Assembly (NCBI GenBank): GCA_001942415.1
Contig: MKJX01000066.1
Coordinates: 32,355-96,354, forward strand
Direction: 5' to 3'
DNA: 64,000 bases
Origin: Pseudonocardia sp. CNS-139
Lineage (GTDB): Bacteria > Actinomycetota > Actinomycetes > Mycobacteriales > Pseudonocardiaceae
Shown: piece by piece, positions 1-9,005 of the stretch
Numbering within the stretch: the stretch's first letter is position 1
Layout: each line of letters begins with the position of its first letter
The notes under the pieces: generated by a model
The model's input: the letters and a program-made list of their open reading frames with translations, nothing else
Database searches by the model: none
What the model was told of the DNA's origin: nothing
Translations under genes and position numbers: made by a program

Positions 1-176
1 TTGACCCTGCGGGTGAACCGAACGGAACACGCCTTGCGACGAGTGGGCCATGCCGAGCGGACGGGTCCTTGCAGGTCGCGGCCGACCGCCTGCCCGCGAC
101 CCGTTCGGCGTACGTGGAGGAGGATGGTCGGTGACCGCCCGTCCGCCCGCGACGCCGTACAACCCCGGAGTCACCG

Positions 177-836
177 TTGACCCACGCCGAGCGAACCCGA
201 CCGCTGCGCGCCGACGCCGAACGCAACCGACGCCGGATCCTCACGGCTGCGCGTGAGGTGTTCGCCCGGCGCGGGCTCGACGCCGGGCTCGACGAGATCG
301 CCCGGCACGCGGGCGTCGGCACCGGCACGATCTACCGGCGCTTCCCGGAGAAGATCCTGCTCATCGAGGCGCTCTTCGAGGACCGGATCGACCAGCTCGT
401 CGCGCTGGTGGAGAGCGGCGCCACGCACCCCGACCCGTGGGTGGGGCTCATCGGCGTCATCGAGTCGCTCACCCAGATGCAGATCGAGGACCGCGGGCTC
501 AAGGACGTGATCTTCAGCGAGGTCGGGCACAAGGACGCCTTCCGGGACCGCCGCGAGCGGCTCGTCCCCCTGATGGAGAAGGCCGTCGAACGGGCCAAGG
601 AGGCCGGGGCACTGCGCCCGGACGTCACGCTCACCGACCTCGCCGCGGTGCAGGTGATGCTGACGAAGGCGGCCGAGTTCACCGCGACCACCCGGCCCGA
701 GGCATGGCGGCGCTACCTGCAGATCATGCTCGACGGGCTGCGCGCCGACGGGCCCTCCGCGGACGGGCTGACGTTCCCGGCGCTGACGCTCCCGGAGTTC
801 GAGCTGGCCTGCAGCCGGCCCGTGGGCCGGGTCTGA
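177..836 (+). CDS. TetR/AcrR family transcriptional regulator
   Basis: A 219-residue one-component repressor. The N-terminal helix-turn-helix (about residues 15-60) reads AREVFARRGLDAGLDEIA followed by VGTGTIYRRFPEK, the usual TetR DNA-binding block; the rest is an all-helical ligand domain typical in length. The start is TTG at 177, chosen because GGAG at 167-170 sits 6 nt upstream and the HTH begins soon after. The only neighbour is the convergent rsmE, so no target is suggested. The ligand is unknown. The frame is intact. Confidence 0.85.
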   Translation: MTHAERTRPLRADAERNRRRILTAAREVFARRGLDAGLDEIARHAGVGTGTIYRRFPEKILLIEALFEDRIDQLVALVESGATHPDPWVGLIGVIESLTQMQIEDRGLKDVIFSEVGHKDAFRDRRERLVPLMEKAVERAKEAGALRPDVTLTDLAAVQVMLTKAAEFTATTRPEAWRRYLQIMLDGLRADGPSADGLTFPALTLPEFELACSRPVGRV

Positions 837-857
837 GCGCTCGGCGAGGGGCCGGTC

Positions 858-901
858 GCCACGTCGCGGTGGACGTGGGGGGACACCCACCGCGACGTGG
901 C
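858..901. terminator. 15-bp perfect inverted repeat, likely bidirectional terminator
   Basis: GCCACGTCGCGGTGG at 858-872 pairs perfectly with CCACCGCGACGTGGC at 887-901 across a 14-nt loop. It lies 20 bp after the TetR stop and between convergent genes. There is no T tract, as is common in actinomycetes. Confidence 0.6.
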
Positions 902-1015
902 TCCGCCGGCTGAGGGGGACTCCCCGGCGGCCCCGTGGGTGCAAGCACCCGCGGCTCTCTCCGATCACGTGCTGCGACCGGAACAGGGGGAACGATAACG
1001 CGCCGACCGGCCCGT

Positions 1016-1043
1016 CGCTCGTCCCTCACCCGTATGACGAGCG
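1016..1043. terminator. 8-bp inverted repeat, possible terminator for rsmE
   Basis: CGCTCGTC at 1016-1023 pairs with GACGAGCG at 1036-1043. It lies about 80 bp downstream of the rsmE stop on the minus strand. It is short and has no T run, so the call is tentative. The surrounding 837-1125 interval holds no convincing gene. Confidence 0.3.
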
Positions 1044-1125
1044 TGTCGGCGGTGAGTCCGGCCGAGCGGGCGACACGAGGGCATCCGACCGGATTACGCT
1101 CCGCCACCATCGCGGGCCCGGGTCG

Positions 1126-1874
1126 TTAACGGCCGCCCCAGCGGCCCGTCAGCACCCCCAGCGCGCCGAGCGCGACGGCCGCCGCCGTCGACGTCCGCAG
1201 CACCTCCGGCCCGAGCCGCACCGGCCGGGCCCCGGCCGCCGTCAGCGCGGCGAGCTCCTCGTCGGCCACGCCGCCCTCCGGCCCGACCACGAGCAGGACG
1301 TCCGCGGCGGCCGTCAGCTCCGGGCCGAGCGCGGCCAGCGGGACGTCCGCGGCCTCGTGCAGCACGAGCGCCACACCGGCGCCGGCGGCCCGGCGGGCGA
1401 GCGCGTCCGTCGACACCGGTTCGGTGACCACCGGCAGCCAGGGCCGGCGCGACTGCTTCGCGGCCTCCCGCGCCGTGCTGCGCCAGCGGGCCAGCGCCTT
1501 CTCCCCGCGCGGCCCGTCCTCCCAGCGCGCGATGCTGCGCGCGGCCCGCCACGGCAGGATCTCGTCGCGCCCGCCTCCGTGGCCAGCTCGACGGCCAGCT
1601 CCCCGCGGTCGCCCTTGACCAGCGCCTGCGCCACGAGCACGCGCGGGGCGGGCGGTTCGAGCGCGACGCGTCCGGTGACGGCCAGCTCCACGGTGTCCCG
1701 CCCGGCCGCCTCGACCACGGCCTGCACGAGCCCGCCGCGCCCGTCCGCGAGCTGCACGGCCTCCCCCGGACGCAACCGGCGCACGGTGGCCGCGTGCCGC
1801 CCCTCCGGCCCGTCGAGCACGACACGCGACCCCGGGGGAAGCGAGTCAACGAGGAAGAGCGGAGGCGTACTCAC
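1126..1874 (-). CDS. rsmE: 16S rRNA (uracil(1498)-N3)-methyltransferase RsmE, frameshifted
   Basis: SPOUT-class enzyme that methylates U1498 of 16S rRNA using SAM. The first frame carries the PUA-like N-terminus ([20 protein letters not shown], then VLRR-type text and [19 protein letters not shown]). The second frame carries the SAM knot: [19 protein letters not shown] and [12 protein letters not shown], the conserved GPEGG and LR-xET/ST motifs. One base is missing near 1570, where TEAG should continue into a VDEI-like stretch. Start is GTG at 1874 behind GGGGGAGGA. Together the parts give about 250 residues, the family norm. It lies downstream of dnaJ on the same strand, a common actinobacterial order (hrcA-dnaJ-rsmE). 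Confidence 0.9.
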
Positions 1875-1892
1875 GGTGGGATCCTCCCCCGC

Positions 1893-1968
1893 CCCACGGC
1901 ACACACCTCCGGTACCCGGCACACATGTCCGGACGTGTGTGCGGAGGCCGGGAGGTGTGTGTGGTCGG
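1893..1968. repeat. 76-bp palindromic element, copy A
   Basis: Left arm 1893-1930 and right arm 1931-1968 are near-perfect inverted repeats built on GCACACACCTCC and GGAGGTGTGTGTGG with the centre TCCGGA. A related element with the same arm sequence lies at 12811-12882. Copy A sits between the dnaJ stop and the rsmE start. It could form a long hairpin in RNA or a cruciform in DNA. Confidence 0.75.
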
Positions 1969-2021
1969 AGGGCGCCGTCAGCGCGCCCGGACGCCCGCGA
2001 GCTGCGGCGCGACCGCCTCGC

Positions 2022-3188
2022 TCATCGGCCGAACGAGTCCCGCAGCCGGGAGAACAGGCCGTGCCCGTTGCGGTTGCCGCCGACGAGGTCGGGCTGCTCC
2101 TCGCCGCGCAGCGCGGCGAGCTGGCGCAGCAGCTCGTTCTGCCGCGCGTCGAGCTTGGTGGGCACCACGACGTCCACGTGCACCATCAGATCCCCCTGGC
2201 CGTCGACGCGCCCGGTGGAGCGCAGCCGCGGCATGCCCTTGCCGCGCAGCGTGCGCACGCTGCCCGGCTGGGTGCCCGGCTCGATGTGCAGCTCCTCCAC
2301 CCCGTCGAGGGTGGGCAGCGGGAGCGTGGTGCCCAGCGCGGCCGCCGTCATCGGCAGCTGCACGGTGCAGTGCAGGTCGGCGCCGTCGCGGGTGAAGAGG
2401 TCGTGCGGCTCCTCCTCGACCTCGACGTACAGGTCGCCGGCGGGGCCGCCGCCGGGGCCGACCTCGCCCTGCCCGGCCAGCCGCACCCGCATGCCGTCGG
2501 CGACGCCCGCGGGGATGCGGACGGCGACGGTGCGGCGCGAGCGCACCCGGCCGTCGCCGCTGCACTGCCGACACGGGTCGGGGATGACCTCGCCGAAGCC
2601 GCGGCAGTTGGGGCACGGCCGGGACGTGACGACCTGGCCGAGGAACGACCGCTGCACGCTCTGCACCTCGCCGCGGCCGCCGCAGATCTCGCAGATCGAC
2701 GGCGACGTGCCCGGGGCGCAGCCCGAGCCGGTGCACTCGGGGCACAGCACGGCGGTGTCGACCGCGAGGTCGCGCGTGACGCCCTTGGCGCAATCCTCCA
2801 GCGTGAGCCGCATGCGGATGAGCGCGTCGGCACCGGGCTGCACGCGGCTGCGCGGGCCGCGCCCGCGGCCGCCCTGGCCGCCGAAGAAGGCGTCCATGAT
2901 GTCGCCGAAGCCGAACGCGCTGAACGGGTCGCCGCCCGCGCCCGCGGCCGCGCCGTTGCCGAGCGGGTCGCCGCCGAGGTCGACGACGCGGCGCTTCTCC
3001 GGGTCGGAGAGCACCTCGTACGCCGCACTCACGTCGCGGAAGCGCTCCTGCGCCGCCGGGTCAGGGTTGACGTCGGGGTGCAGCTCGCGCGCGAGCCTGC
3101 GGTAGGCCCGCTTGATCTCGTCGGGTCCGGCGTCGTGGTCGACGCCCAGGATCCCGTAGTAGTCCCGTGCCACCCTGGCGTTCCCCAT
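2022..3188 (-). CDS. dnaJ: Molecular chaperone DnaJ (DnaJ2 type)
   Basis: Hsp40 co-chaperone that stimulates DnaK ATPase and delivers unfolded clients. Domains in order: J domain (about residues 8-75) with the HPD motif in [14 protein letters not shown]; a Gly-rich linker; a zinc domain (about 150-215) with four CxxCxGxG repeats ([32 protein letters not shown]); and C-terminal substrate-binding domains. The 388 residues are full length and unbroken. The ATG at 3188 is used here, but a GTG at 3173 would give the family-typical [11 protein letters not shown] start. It follows hrcA by 36 nt, so the two are probably co-transcribed and under HrcA/CIRCE control. Confidence 0.95.
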   Translation of the reverse strand: MGNARVARDYYGILGVDHDAGPDEIKRAYRRLARELHPDVNPDPAAQERFRDVSAAYEVLSDPEKRRVVDLGGDPLGNGAAAGAGGDPFSAFGFGDIMDAFFGGQGGRGRGPRSRVQPGADALIRMRLTLEDCAKGVTRDLAVDTAVLCPECTGSGCAPGTSPSICEICGGRGEVQSVQRSFLGQVVTSRPCPNCRGFGEVIPDPCRQCSGDGRVRSRRTVAVRIPAGVADGMRVRLAGQGEVGPGGGPAGDLYVEVEEEPHDLFTRDGADLHCTVQLPMTAAALGTTLPLPTLDGVEELHIEPGTQPGSVRTLRGKGMPRLRSTGRVDGQGDLMVHVDVVVPTKLDARQNELLRQLAALRGEEQPDLVGGNRNGHGLFSRLRDSFGR

Positions 3189-3224
3189 GGTCCTTCTCGC
3201 TCGGTCGTGCTCACGTAGCTGACG

Positions 3225-4243
3225 TCATCGTCCGGCCAGGATCTCACCCACGTAACGCGCGACGGCATGCACCGCCGCCATCGACGCCGGGTAGTCCATC
3301 CGGGTCGGGCCGACGACACCCATTCCGCCGAGCACGGTGCCCGGCCCGTAGCCGATGGAGACGACGGACGTGTCGCGCATCTCCTCGGCCTCGTTCTCCT
3401 CGCCGATCCGCACGGTGACGGTGCCCGGGTTCTGCGCCGTGGCCAGCAGCCGCAGCACCACGACCTGCTCCTCCAGCGCCTCCAGCACCTGGCGCAGCGA
3501 GTGCGGGAAGTCGGCCGCGTTGCGCGTGAGGTTGGCGGTGCCGCCCAGCAGCAGCCGCTCCTCCGGGTGCTCCACGAGCGTCTCGATCAGCACCGTGCAC
3601 ACGCTGATCAGCGCCCCGCGCAGCTCGGCGGGGCCCTTCTCCGGCAGCTCCGCCACCAGCGCGGACGCATGGCCAGCGGGCGCCCGGCCAGCGCGCCGTT
3701 GACGAGCGCGCGCAGCTGGGCGACCTCCTCCTCGGTGAGGACGTCGCCGAGGTCGACGACCCGCTGGTCGACGCGGCCGCTGTCGGTGATCAGCACGAGC
3801 ATCAGCCGGGCGGGCGTGAGCGGGACGATCTCGCAGTGGCGCACCGTGGAGCGGGTGAGCGTGGGGTACTGCACCACGGCGACCTGCCGGGTGATCTGCG
3901 CGAGCAGCCGGACGCTGCGCCGGAGCACGTCGTCGAGGTCGACGGCGCCCTCCAGGAACACGTGGATGGCCCGGCGCTCGGCCCCCGTGAGCGGCTTGAC
4001 CTGGGCCAGCCGGTCGACGAAGAGCCGGTAGCCCTTGTCGGTGGGCACCCGGCCGGCGCTGGTGTGCGGCTGGGCGATGAGCCCGTCCTCCTCCAGCACG
4101 GCCATGTCGTTGCGGACGGTGGCGCTGGAGACCCCGAGGTTGTAGCGGTCCACGATCATCTTCGACCCGACCGGCTCGTGCGTGGCCACGTAGTCGGCCA
4201 CGATGGCGCGCAGCACGGCGAAGCGTCGCTCCTCGGCGTTCAC
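3225..4243 (-). CDS. hrcA: Heat-inducible transcriptional repressor HrcA, frameshifted
   Basis: Repressor of class I heat-shock genes; binds CIRCE operators and depends on GroEL for folding. The N-terminal winged helix shows [20 protein letters not shown] and [16 protein letters not shown], both hallmark HrcA text. The C-terminal GAF-like part ends [20 protein letters not shown] with YVGEILAGR. One C is missing near 3667 (GACGC-CATGG), splitting the gene. The start is GTG at 4243 behind GGAGGGGGAG with 7-nt spacing; an upstream in-frame start at 4282 lacks such a site. Restored length is about 340 residues. A CIRCE match lies 64 bp upstream, so it is autoregulated. Confidence 0.93.
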
Positions 4244-4280
4244 GAGCTGCTCCCCCTCCGAAATCCGTGCGTCGGCCACC

Positions 4281-4333
4281 ATTCTAGGTGTTCTCGCCCG
4301 GGCGGGCTTGCACTCAGAATGACCGAGTGCTGA
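4281..4333 (-). promoter_or_regulatory. CIRCE operator (4307-4333) and hrcA promoter -10
   Basis: 4307-4333 reads CTTGCACTC, nine spacer bases, GAGTGCTGA. Against the CIRCE consensus TTAGCACTC-N9-GAGTGCTAA this is 15 of 18 arm positions with the exact 9-nt spacer. On the minus strand TAGAAT at 4286-4281 is a good -10 for hrcA-dnaJ, placing CIRCE over and upstream of the -35. The right arm overlaps the GTG start of the divergent gene at 4328. Confidence 0.85.
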
Positions 4334-4911
4334 TTCGACGCCCGGTGCTGGACGCGATCGCGGCGGGCACCGTCACCGTCCTGTTCCGGCGCTGGGACCG
4401 GCCGCGGGTGCGCGCCGGCGGCACCCAGCGCACGGTGGTGGGCGTGCTGGAGTTCACGTCCGTCGAGCCCGTCGACGAGGGCGGCCTGACCGGCGACGAC
4501 GCGCTCGCCGGCGGCTTCCCGGACCGCGCCGCGCTGCTCGCGGCCCAGGTCGGCGACGGGCAGATCTACCGCGTCGGGGTCCGGCTGGCCGGGCCCGACC
4601 CGCGGGTCGCGCTGCGCGCCAGGGGCCGGCTCTCGGCCGCCGACCGGGCCGACCTCGACGCCCGGCTGGAGCGCATGGACCGCTCGGCCAGGTCCGGGCC
4701 GTGGACGCGGGCCGTGCTGGACCTCATCGCGGACAGCCCCGGCGTGCGCGCCCCGGACCTCGCCGCCCGGATGGGCCGGGAGACGCTGCCGTTCAAGCGC
4801 GACGTCCGCAAGCTCAAGGAGCTGGGGCTGACCGAGAGCCTGGAGGTCGGCTACCGGCTCTCACCGCGCGGGCGGGCCTACCGCCGGACGTGGGCGAACG
4901 TCGCGCGGTAG
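4328..4911 (+). CDS. ASCH-like domain protein with C-terminal winged helix
   Basis: About 194 residues. The N-terminal half ([20 protein letters not shown], then [13 protein letters not shown]) resembles an ASCH/PUA-like RNA-binding fold. The C-terminal half (about 135-190) looks like a winged helix: [20 protein letters not shown], then [18 protein letters not shown] infer a nucleic-acid-binding regulator. The start is taken as GTG at 4328, giving VLIRRPVLD; the ORF extends to 4288 but no better start is seen. This start lies inside the CIRCE right arm, so HrcA could also affect this gene. Assignment to ASCH is by eye and moderate. Confidence 0.6.
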
Positions 4912-4937
4912 GCGGTGGCCCCCCCAGCAGCTCACCC

Positions 4938-4990
4938 CGCGAGTCGCGCTGTGAGTGCACGCGAGTCGCGGGCTGGGTGCGCGCGAGTCG
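4938..4990. repeat. Three copies of a GCGAGTCG-type intergenic repeat
   Basis: Copies at 4939-4948, 4955-4969 (GTGCACGCGAGTCGC-like) and 4978-4990 lie between the convergent ASCH-like gene and hemW. The same core recurs at 27311-27470 and 28845-28898. Confidence 0.6.
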
Positions 4991-6146
4991 CTACGCCGGG
5001 ACGCCGGCCAGGAGGGCCTGGACGACCCGGTCGGCCAGCAGGCGGCCGGGGCGGGTCAGCACGGCGCGGCCGGCGGCGAGCGCGGCCGGGTCCAGCAGGC
5101 CGTCGGCGGCGGCCCGGGCGGTGGCGGCGCGCCCGGCGTCGTCCAGGAGCGCGAGCGGCAGCCCGGACGCCAGCCGCAGCCGCAGCATCACACGCTCGGT
5201 GTGCCGCTCGTCCGCGCCCAGGTCCTCGCGCCCGGCCTCCGGCGACTCCCCCGCCGCGAGCAGGGCGGCGTACCGCGCCGGGTGCTTGACGTTCCACCAC
5301 CGCGCCCCGGCCAGGTGCGAGTGCGCGCCCGGGCCGAGCCCCCACCAGTCCCCGTCGAGCCAGTAGCCGAGGTTGTGCCGGCACTCCGTCGCAGGTGACG
5401 CGGCCCAGTTCGACACCTCGTACCAGCCCAGACCGGCCGCCGACAGCCGGTCGTCGAGCATCTCGTAGCGGGCCGCGGCGACGTCGTCGTCCGGGGCGGG
5501 CAGCTCGCCGCGGGCGATCCGGCGGGCGAGCGCGGTGCCGTCCTCGACGATCAGCGCGTACGCCGAGACGTGGTCGACGCCCGCGGCCAGCACGGTGTCG
5601 AGCGACGCGCGCAGGTCGTCGTCGGTCTCGCCCGGGGTGGCGTAGATGAGGTCGAGGTTGACGTGCGCGAACCCGGCCGCGCGCGCCTCGCGGGCCGCGG
5701 CGGCGGCGCGGCCGGGGGTGTGCCGGCGGTCGAGCACCCGCAGCACGTGCGGCGCGGCCGACTGCATCCCCAGCGACACCCGCGTGAACCCGGCCGCCAC
5801 GAGCCCGGCGAAGAACTCCGGCGAGGTCGACTCGGGGTTGGCCTCGGTGGTCACCTCGGCGCCGGGCGCGAGCCCGAACGTCCCGCGCACGGCGGCGAGC
5901 ACCTCGCCGAGCCGCTCCGCCCGAGCAGCGACGGCGTGCCGCCGCCGAAGAACACGGTGTCGACGGCCCGCGGCCCGACGGTCGCCGCGCGCGCGCCAGC
6001 TCGCGCCGGACGGCCTCGAACCAGCCCTCCGGCGACGCCCCGGAGCCGGCGAGGTCGGACGCGGTGTAGGTGTTGAAGTCGCAGTAGCCGCAGCGCGCAG
6101 CGCAGAACGGCACGTGCACGTAAAGGCCGAACGGGGGCGCGCTCAC
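4991..6146 (-). CDS. hemW: Radical SAM heme chaperone/coproporphyrinogen-type enzyme HemW, frameshifted
   Basis: Radical SAM protein of the HemN/HemW family; HemW proteins bind heme and a [4Fe-4S] cluster and are thought to pass heme to target proteins. The first frame has YVHVPFCAARCGYCDFNTYT, whose CxxxCxxC ligates the cluster. The main frame continues TTEANPESTSPEFF, RVSLGMQSAAPHVLRVLDR and NLDLIYATPGET. Two single-base deletions (about 5993 and 5917) join them; the middle frame between reads VDTVFFGGGTPSLL, the expected motif. Start is GTG at 6146 with no clear ribosome binding site. Upstream is a short divergent region shared with vapB. Confidence 0.88.
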
Positions 6147-6173
6147 CGTTCTACGGTAACGCGCCGAACCTAC

Positions 6174-6192
6174 ACATGCTAATGTATGTGCA
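6174..6192 (+). promoter_or_regulatory. AT-rich palindrome and -10 at the vapBC start
   Basis: ACATGCTAATGT at 6174-6185 is an ACAT-N4-ATGT palindrome containing TAATGT as a possible -10. It abuts the ATG codons at 6186 and 6192 and is strikingly AT-rich for this genome. Toxin-antitoxin operons are normally autoregulated through such sites. Confidence 0.4.
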
Positions 6193-6437
6193 TGCTCGAC
6201 CGGCGGCTGCAGATCCTCCTCGACGAGGAGCGCTATCAGCGGATCGCCGCACTCGCCCGATCACGCGGTGTCTCGGTGGCCGCGGTCGTACGCGAGGCGA
6301 TCGACCGGGGGTTGCCGGCCGAGCCCGCCCGCCGATCGGCGGCGGCGCGCGTGCTCCTCGCCGCGGAACCCATGGCCGCTCCCGAACCCGAGGAGCTGCG
6401 TGCCGAGCTGGATGACCTGCGGGGGCGGCACCGGTGA
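6186..6437 (+). CDS. vapB: Ribbon-helix-helix antitoxin, VapB type
   Basis: An 83-residue antitoxin expected to neutralise the downstream PIN toxin and repress the operon as a dimer. The N-terminus [20 protein letters not shown], followed by [17 protein letters not shown], is a ribbon-helix-helix motif; the charged C-terminal tail ([13 protein letters not shown]) would bind the toxin. Starts at 6186 and 6192 are both possible, neither with a strong ribosome binding site, which suits a leaderless message. Its stop overlaps the vapC start as GTGA. Confidence 0.75.
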   Translation: MCMLDRRLQILLDEERYQRIAALARSRGVSVAAVVREAIDRGLPAEPARRSAAARVLLAAEPMAAPEPEELRAELDDLRGRHR

Positions 6438-6888
6438 TCGTTCTCGACACGACCGTGCTGGTGTACGCCGTCGGTGATGCGCACGCGTACCGGGAGCCGT
6501 GCCGGCAGCTGATCTCGGCGATCGACGAAGGCGTCCTCACGGCCACGACCACTCCGGAGGTGCTGCAGGAGTTCGCCCACGTCCGGGCCCGTCGTCGGGA
6601 ACGCGACGACGCCGCCGACCTCGCCGAGGCGTACGCCGACCTCCTGTCCCCGCTCCTCACGGTCGACGAGTCGGCCTGCGAGCCGGCCTCCGGCTGTTCC
6701 GCGGCCATGTCGGCCTGGGTTCGTTCGACGCCGTCCTGTGCGCCGCCGCGACAGCCGCGGGGGCGACCGCCATCGCGTCGGCCGACGCCGCTTTCGCCAG
6801 GGTGCCTGACCTGCGTCACGTCGTACCCGACGCCGGCGGTGTCGCCGCTCTTCTGGTCGATGTACCCGAGCAGCGCGAGCGCAGCTAG
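6434..6888 (+). CDS. vapC: PIN-domain ribonuclease toxin, VapC type, frameshifted
   Basis: Predicted Mg-dependent RNase of a VapBC module. The N-terminus [15 protein letters not shown] has the first catalytic Asp. [13 protein letters not shown] supplies the conserved Glu region, and after a frame break [11 protein letters not shown] and [12 protein letters not shown] supply the later acidic residues. One C is missing in a CCC run near 6680; with it restored, [14 protein letters not shown] reads through. Length about 150 residues, normal for VapC. Start overlaps the vapB stop (GTGA at 6434-6437), showing translational coupling. Confidence 0.75.
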
Positions 6889-6967
6889 CGGCGGGGCCGC
6901 TGTGAGTCCGCTCCCAGCATGCGGACGCCGATGGATCGTGGACCGGACAAGTGGCACCCTGACCTAC

Positions 6968-7084
6968 GTGACCGCGCCGCTGACCGACCCCGCCGCGGGT
7001 TCGGCTGCGCTCTCCCTGCGGCTCGTGGCCCGTCGCCACGTCGACCTGCACCGGGTGAGCAGCGCGCTCTGTCTGTTCACCTGA
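6968..7084 (+). CDS. Sulfur-type regulatory leader peptide upstream of sirA
   Basis: A 38-residue ORF (GTG start) ending [20 protein letters not shown]. The RRHVDLxRVSSALC signature matches the actinobacterial cis-regulatory leader peptides found before cysteine and sulfur assimilation genes. It ends 88 nt before sirA. Its likely role is to sense charged tRNA-Cys or cysteine supply while the ribosome reads the Cys codon near the end, and so set expression of the sulfate assimilation operon. The mechanism is inference; the motif and position are seen. Confidence 0.72.
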   Translation: MTAPLTDPAAGSAALSLRLVARRHVDLHRVSSALCLFT

Positions 7085-7172
7085 GCTCTCGCGCCCCCCG
7101 ACCCACCACTCAGCGTCGAGCCCTGCCGCAGACAGCCGCGGTCCGGCTCCGCCGCGATCCGGAGGCACAGCT

Positions 7173-8842
7173 TTGCCCCCCACCACACCGACCCCGGCCA
7201 AGCGCAAGCGCGGTGAAGGCCAGTGGAAGCTCGGCTACCGCGAACCGCTCAACCCCAACGAGCGCACCAAGAAGGACGACGACGGGCTCAACGTCCGTGC
7301 GCGCATCGAGACGGTCTACTCCCAGCGCGGGTTCGACTCGATCGACCCCGCCGACCTGCGCGGCCGGATGCGCTGGTGGGGCCTCTACACGCAGCGCCGT
7401 CCCGGCATCGACGGCGGCCGCACGGCCGTGCTGGAGCCGGAGGAGCTGGACGACCGCTACTTCATGCTCCGCGTGCGCATCGACGGCGGTGCGCTGAGCA
7501 CCGACCAGCTGCGGCTGCTCGGTGAGATCTCCCAGGACCACGCGCGCGGCACCGCCGACGTCACCGACCGGCAGAACATCCAGTACCACTGGATCGAGAT
7601 CGAGGACGTCCCGGCGATCTGGCAGAAGCTGGAGGGCGCGGGCCTGCTCACCACCGAGGCCTGCGGCGACACGCCCCGCGTGATCCTCAGCTCGCCGGTC
7701 AGCGGCATCGCGGCGGACGAGGAGATCGACCCGCGCCCGGCGATCGACACGATCATCGAGCGCTGGGTCGGCGACCCGCAGTTCTCCAACCTCCCGCGCA
7801 AGTTCAAGAGCGCGATCTCGTGGCAGCAGGACGTCGCCCACGAGGTCAACGACATCTCGTTCATCGGCTCGGTGCACCCGGAGCACGGGCCGGGCTTCGA
7901 CCTGTGGGTCGGCGGCGGCCTGTCCACCAACCCGATGATCGCGAAACGGCTGGGCGTGTGGGTCCCGCTCGACGAGGTCCCGGACGTGTGGGCGGGCGTC
8001 ATCTCGGTGTTCCGCGACTACGGCTACCGCCGCTGCGCCACCGCGCCCGCATCAAGTTCCTCGTGGCCGACTGGGGCGTGGAGAAGTTCCGCCAGGTGCT
8101 GGAGGACGAGTACCTCGGCCGCAAGCTCGTCGACGGGCCGGCGCCGGCCACCCCGGAGCGCCCGGTCGACCACGTCGGCGTCCACAGGCAGAAGGACGGG
8201 CGCAACTACGTCGGCGTCGCGCCGGCCGCCGGGCGCGTCACCGGGTCCACGCTGCTCGCGCTGGCCAAGGCCGCGGAGGACGCCGGGTCGCGGCGCGTGC
8301 GGCTGACCGCGCAACAGAAGATCGTCGTGCTCGACGTGCCGGACTCCCGGGTCCGGTCGCTCACCGCGGAGCTGGCCTCGCTCGGCCTGTACGCCGACCC
8401 GTCCCCGTGGCGGCGCTCGACGATGGCCTGCACGGGCATCGAGTTCTGCAAGCTCGCGATCGTCGAGACGAAGGAACGCGCGATCCGGCTCGTCGACGAC
8501 CTGGAGAAGCGGCTCGCCGACGTCAGCCCGGACGTCCCGATCTCGATCCACCTCAACGGCTGCCCGAACGCGTGCGCCCGCACCCAGGTCGCGGACATCG
8601 GGCTCAAGGGCCAGATCGTCGTCGACGCCGAGGGCAAGCAGGTCGAGGGCTTCCAGGTGCACCTGGGCGGCGGCCTCGGCCTGGACGCCGGGTTCGGCCG
8701 CAAGCTGCGCGGGCTCAAGGTCACCAGCGCCGAGCTGGGCGAGTACGTCGAGCGGATCGTGCGGCGGTTCGTGGCCCAGCGCGAGGACGGCGAGCGGTTC
8801 GCGCAGTGGGTGACACGCGCCGCCGAGGACGACCTCAAATGA
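7173..8842 (+). CDS. sirA: Ferredoxin-dependent nitrite/sulfite reductase, SirA type, frameshifted
   Basis: Siroheme and [4Fe-4S] enzyme that reduces sulfite to sulfide. The first frame shows the substrate-binding half (GTADVTDRQNIQYHWIEIED, RVILSSPVSGI). The second frame has the cluster ligands in STMACTGIEFCKLAIVETK and LNGCPNACARTQVADIGL. About 556 residues in total. A single C is missing near 8039, where RRLRHRARIKF should read. Start is TTG at 7173 behind GGAGG with about 8-nt spacing. It heads the cys operon and overlaps the next gene by ATGA. Nitrite reductase (NirA) is the related alternative; the cysHDN context favours sulfite. Confidence 0.9.
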
Positions 8843-9005
8843 GTGAGCGCGCCGTCCCGTTCTACTGCCCGTACTGCGGGGAGGAGGACCTGCGGCCGGC
8901 CGAGCAGACCGACAGGGTGCCGCACGGCGCCTGGTACTGCGCGTCCTGCCTGCGCACGTTCGCACTGAAGATGATCGGAATCGGGGTTCGGAGGTGGCGC
9001 GGTGA
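8839..9005 (+). CDS. Small zinc-ribbon protein between sirA and cysH
   Basis: About 55 residues with two CxxC pairs: VPFYCPYCGEEDLRP and GAWYCASCLRTFALK. It overlaps the sirA stop by ATGA. In the sequence as given the frame runs on into cysH without a stop; adding one base after about 8975 brings TGA at 9003-9005 into frame, giving the same GTGA overlap with cysH as elsewhere in the operon. So a lost base is likely. Small zinc ribbons occur in this operon position in other actinobacteria; the function is not known to me. A redox or Fe-S helper role would be inference. Confidence 0.6.

Noticed and set aside
171..968. Long minus-strand open frame opposite the TetR gene
   Set aside because: Low-complexity Arg/Pro/Ala text typical of antisense frames in very GC-rich DNA; the plus strand encodes a clear TetR protein.
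935..1129. 64-codon plus-strand ORF between TetR and rsmE
   Set aside because: No recognisable family, runs through an inverted repeat and into the rsmE 3' end.
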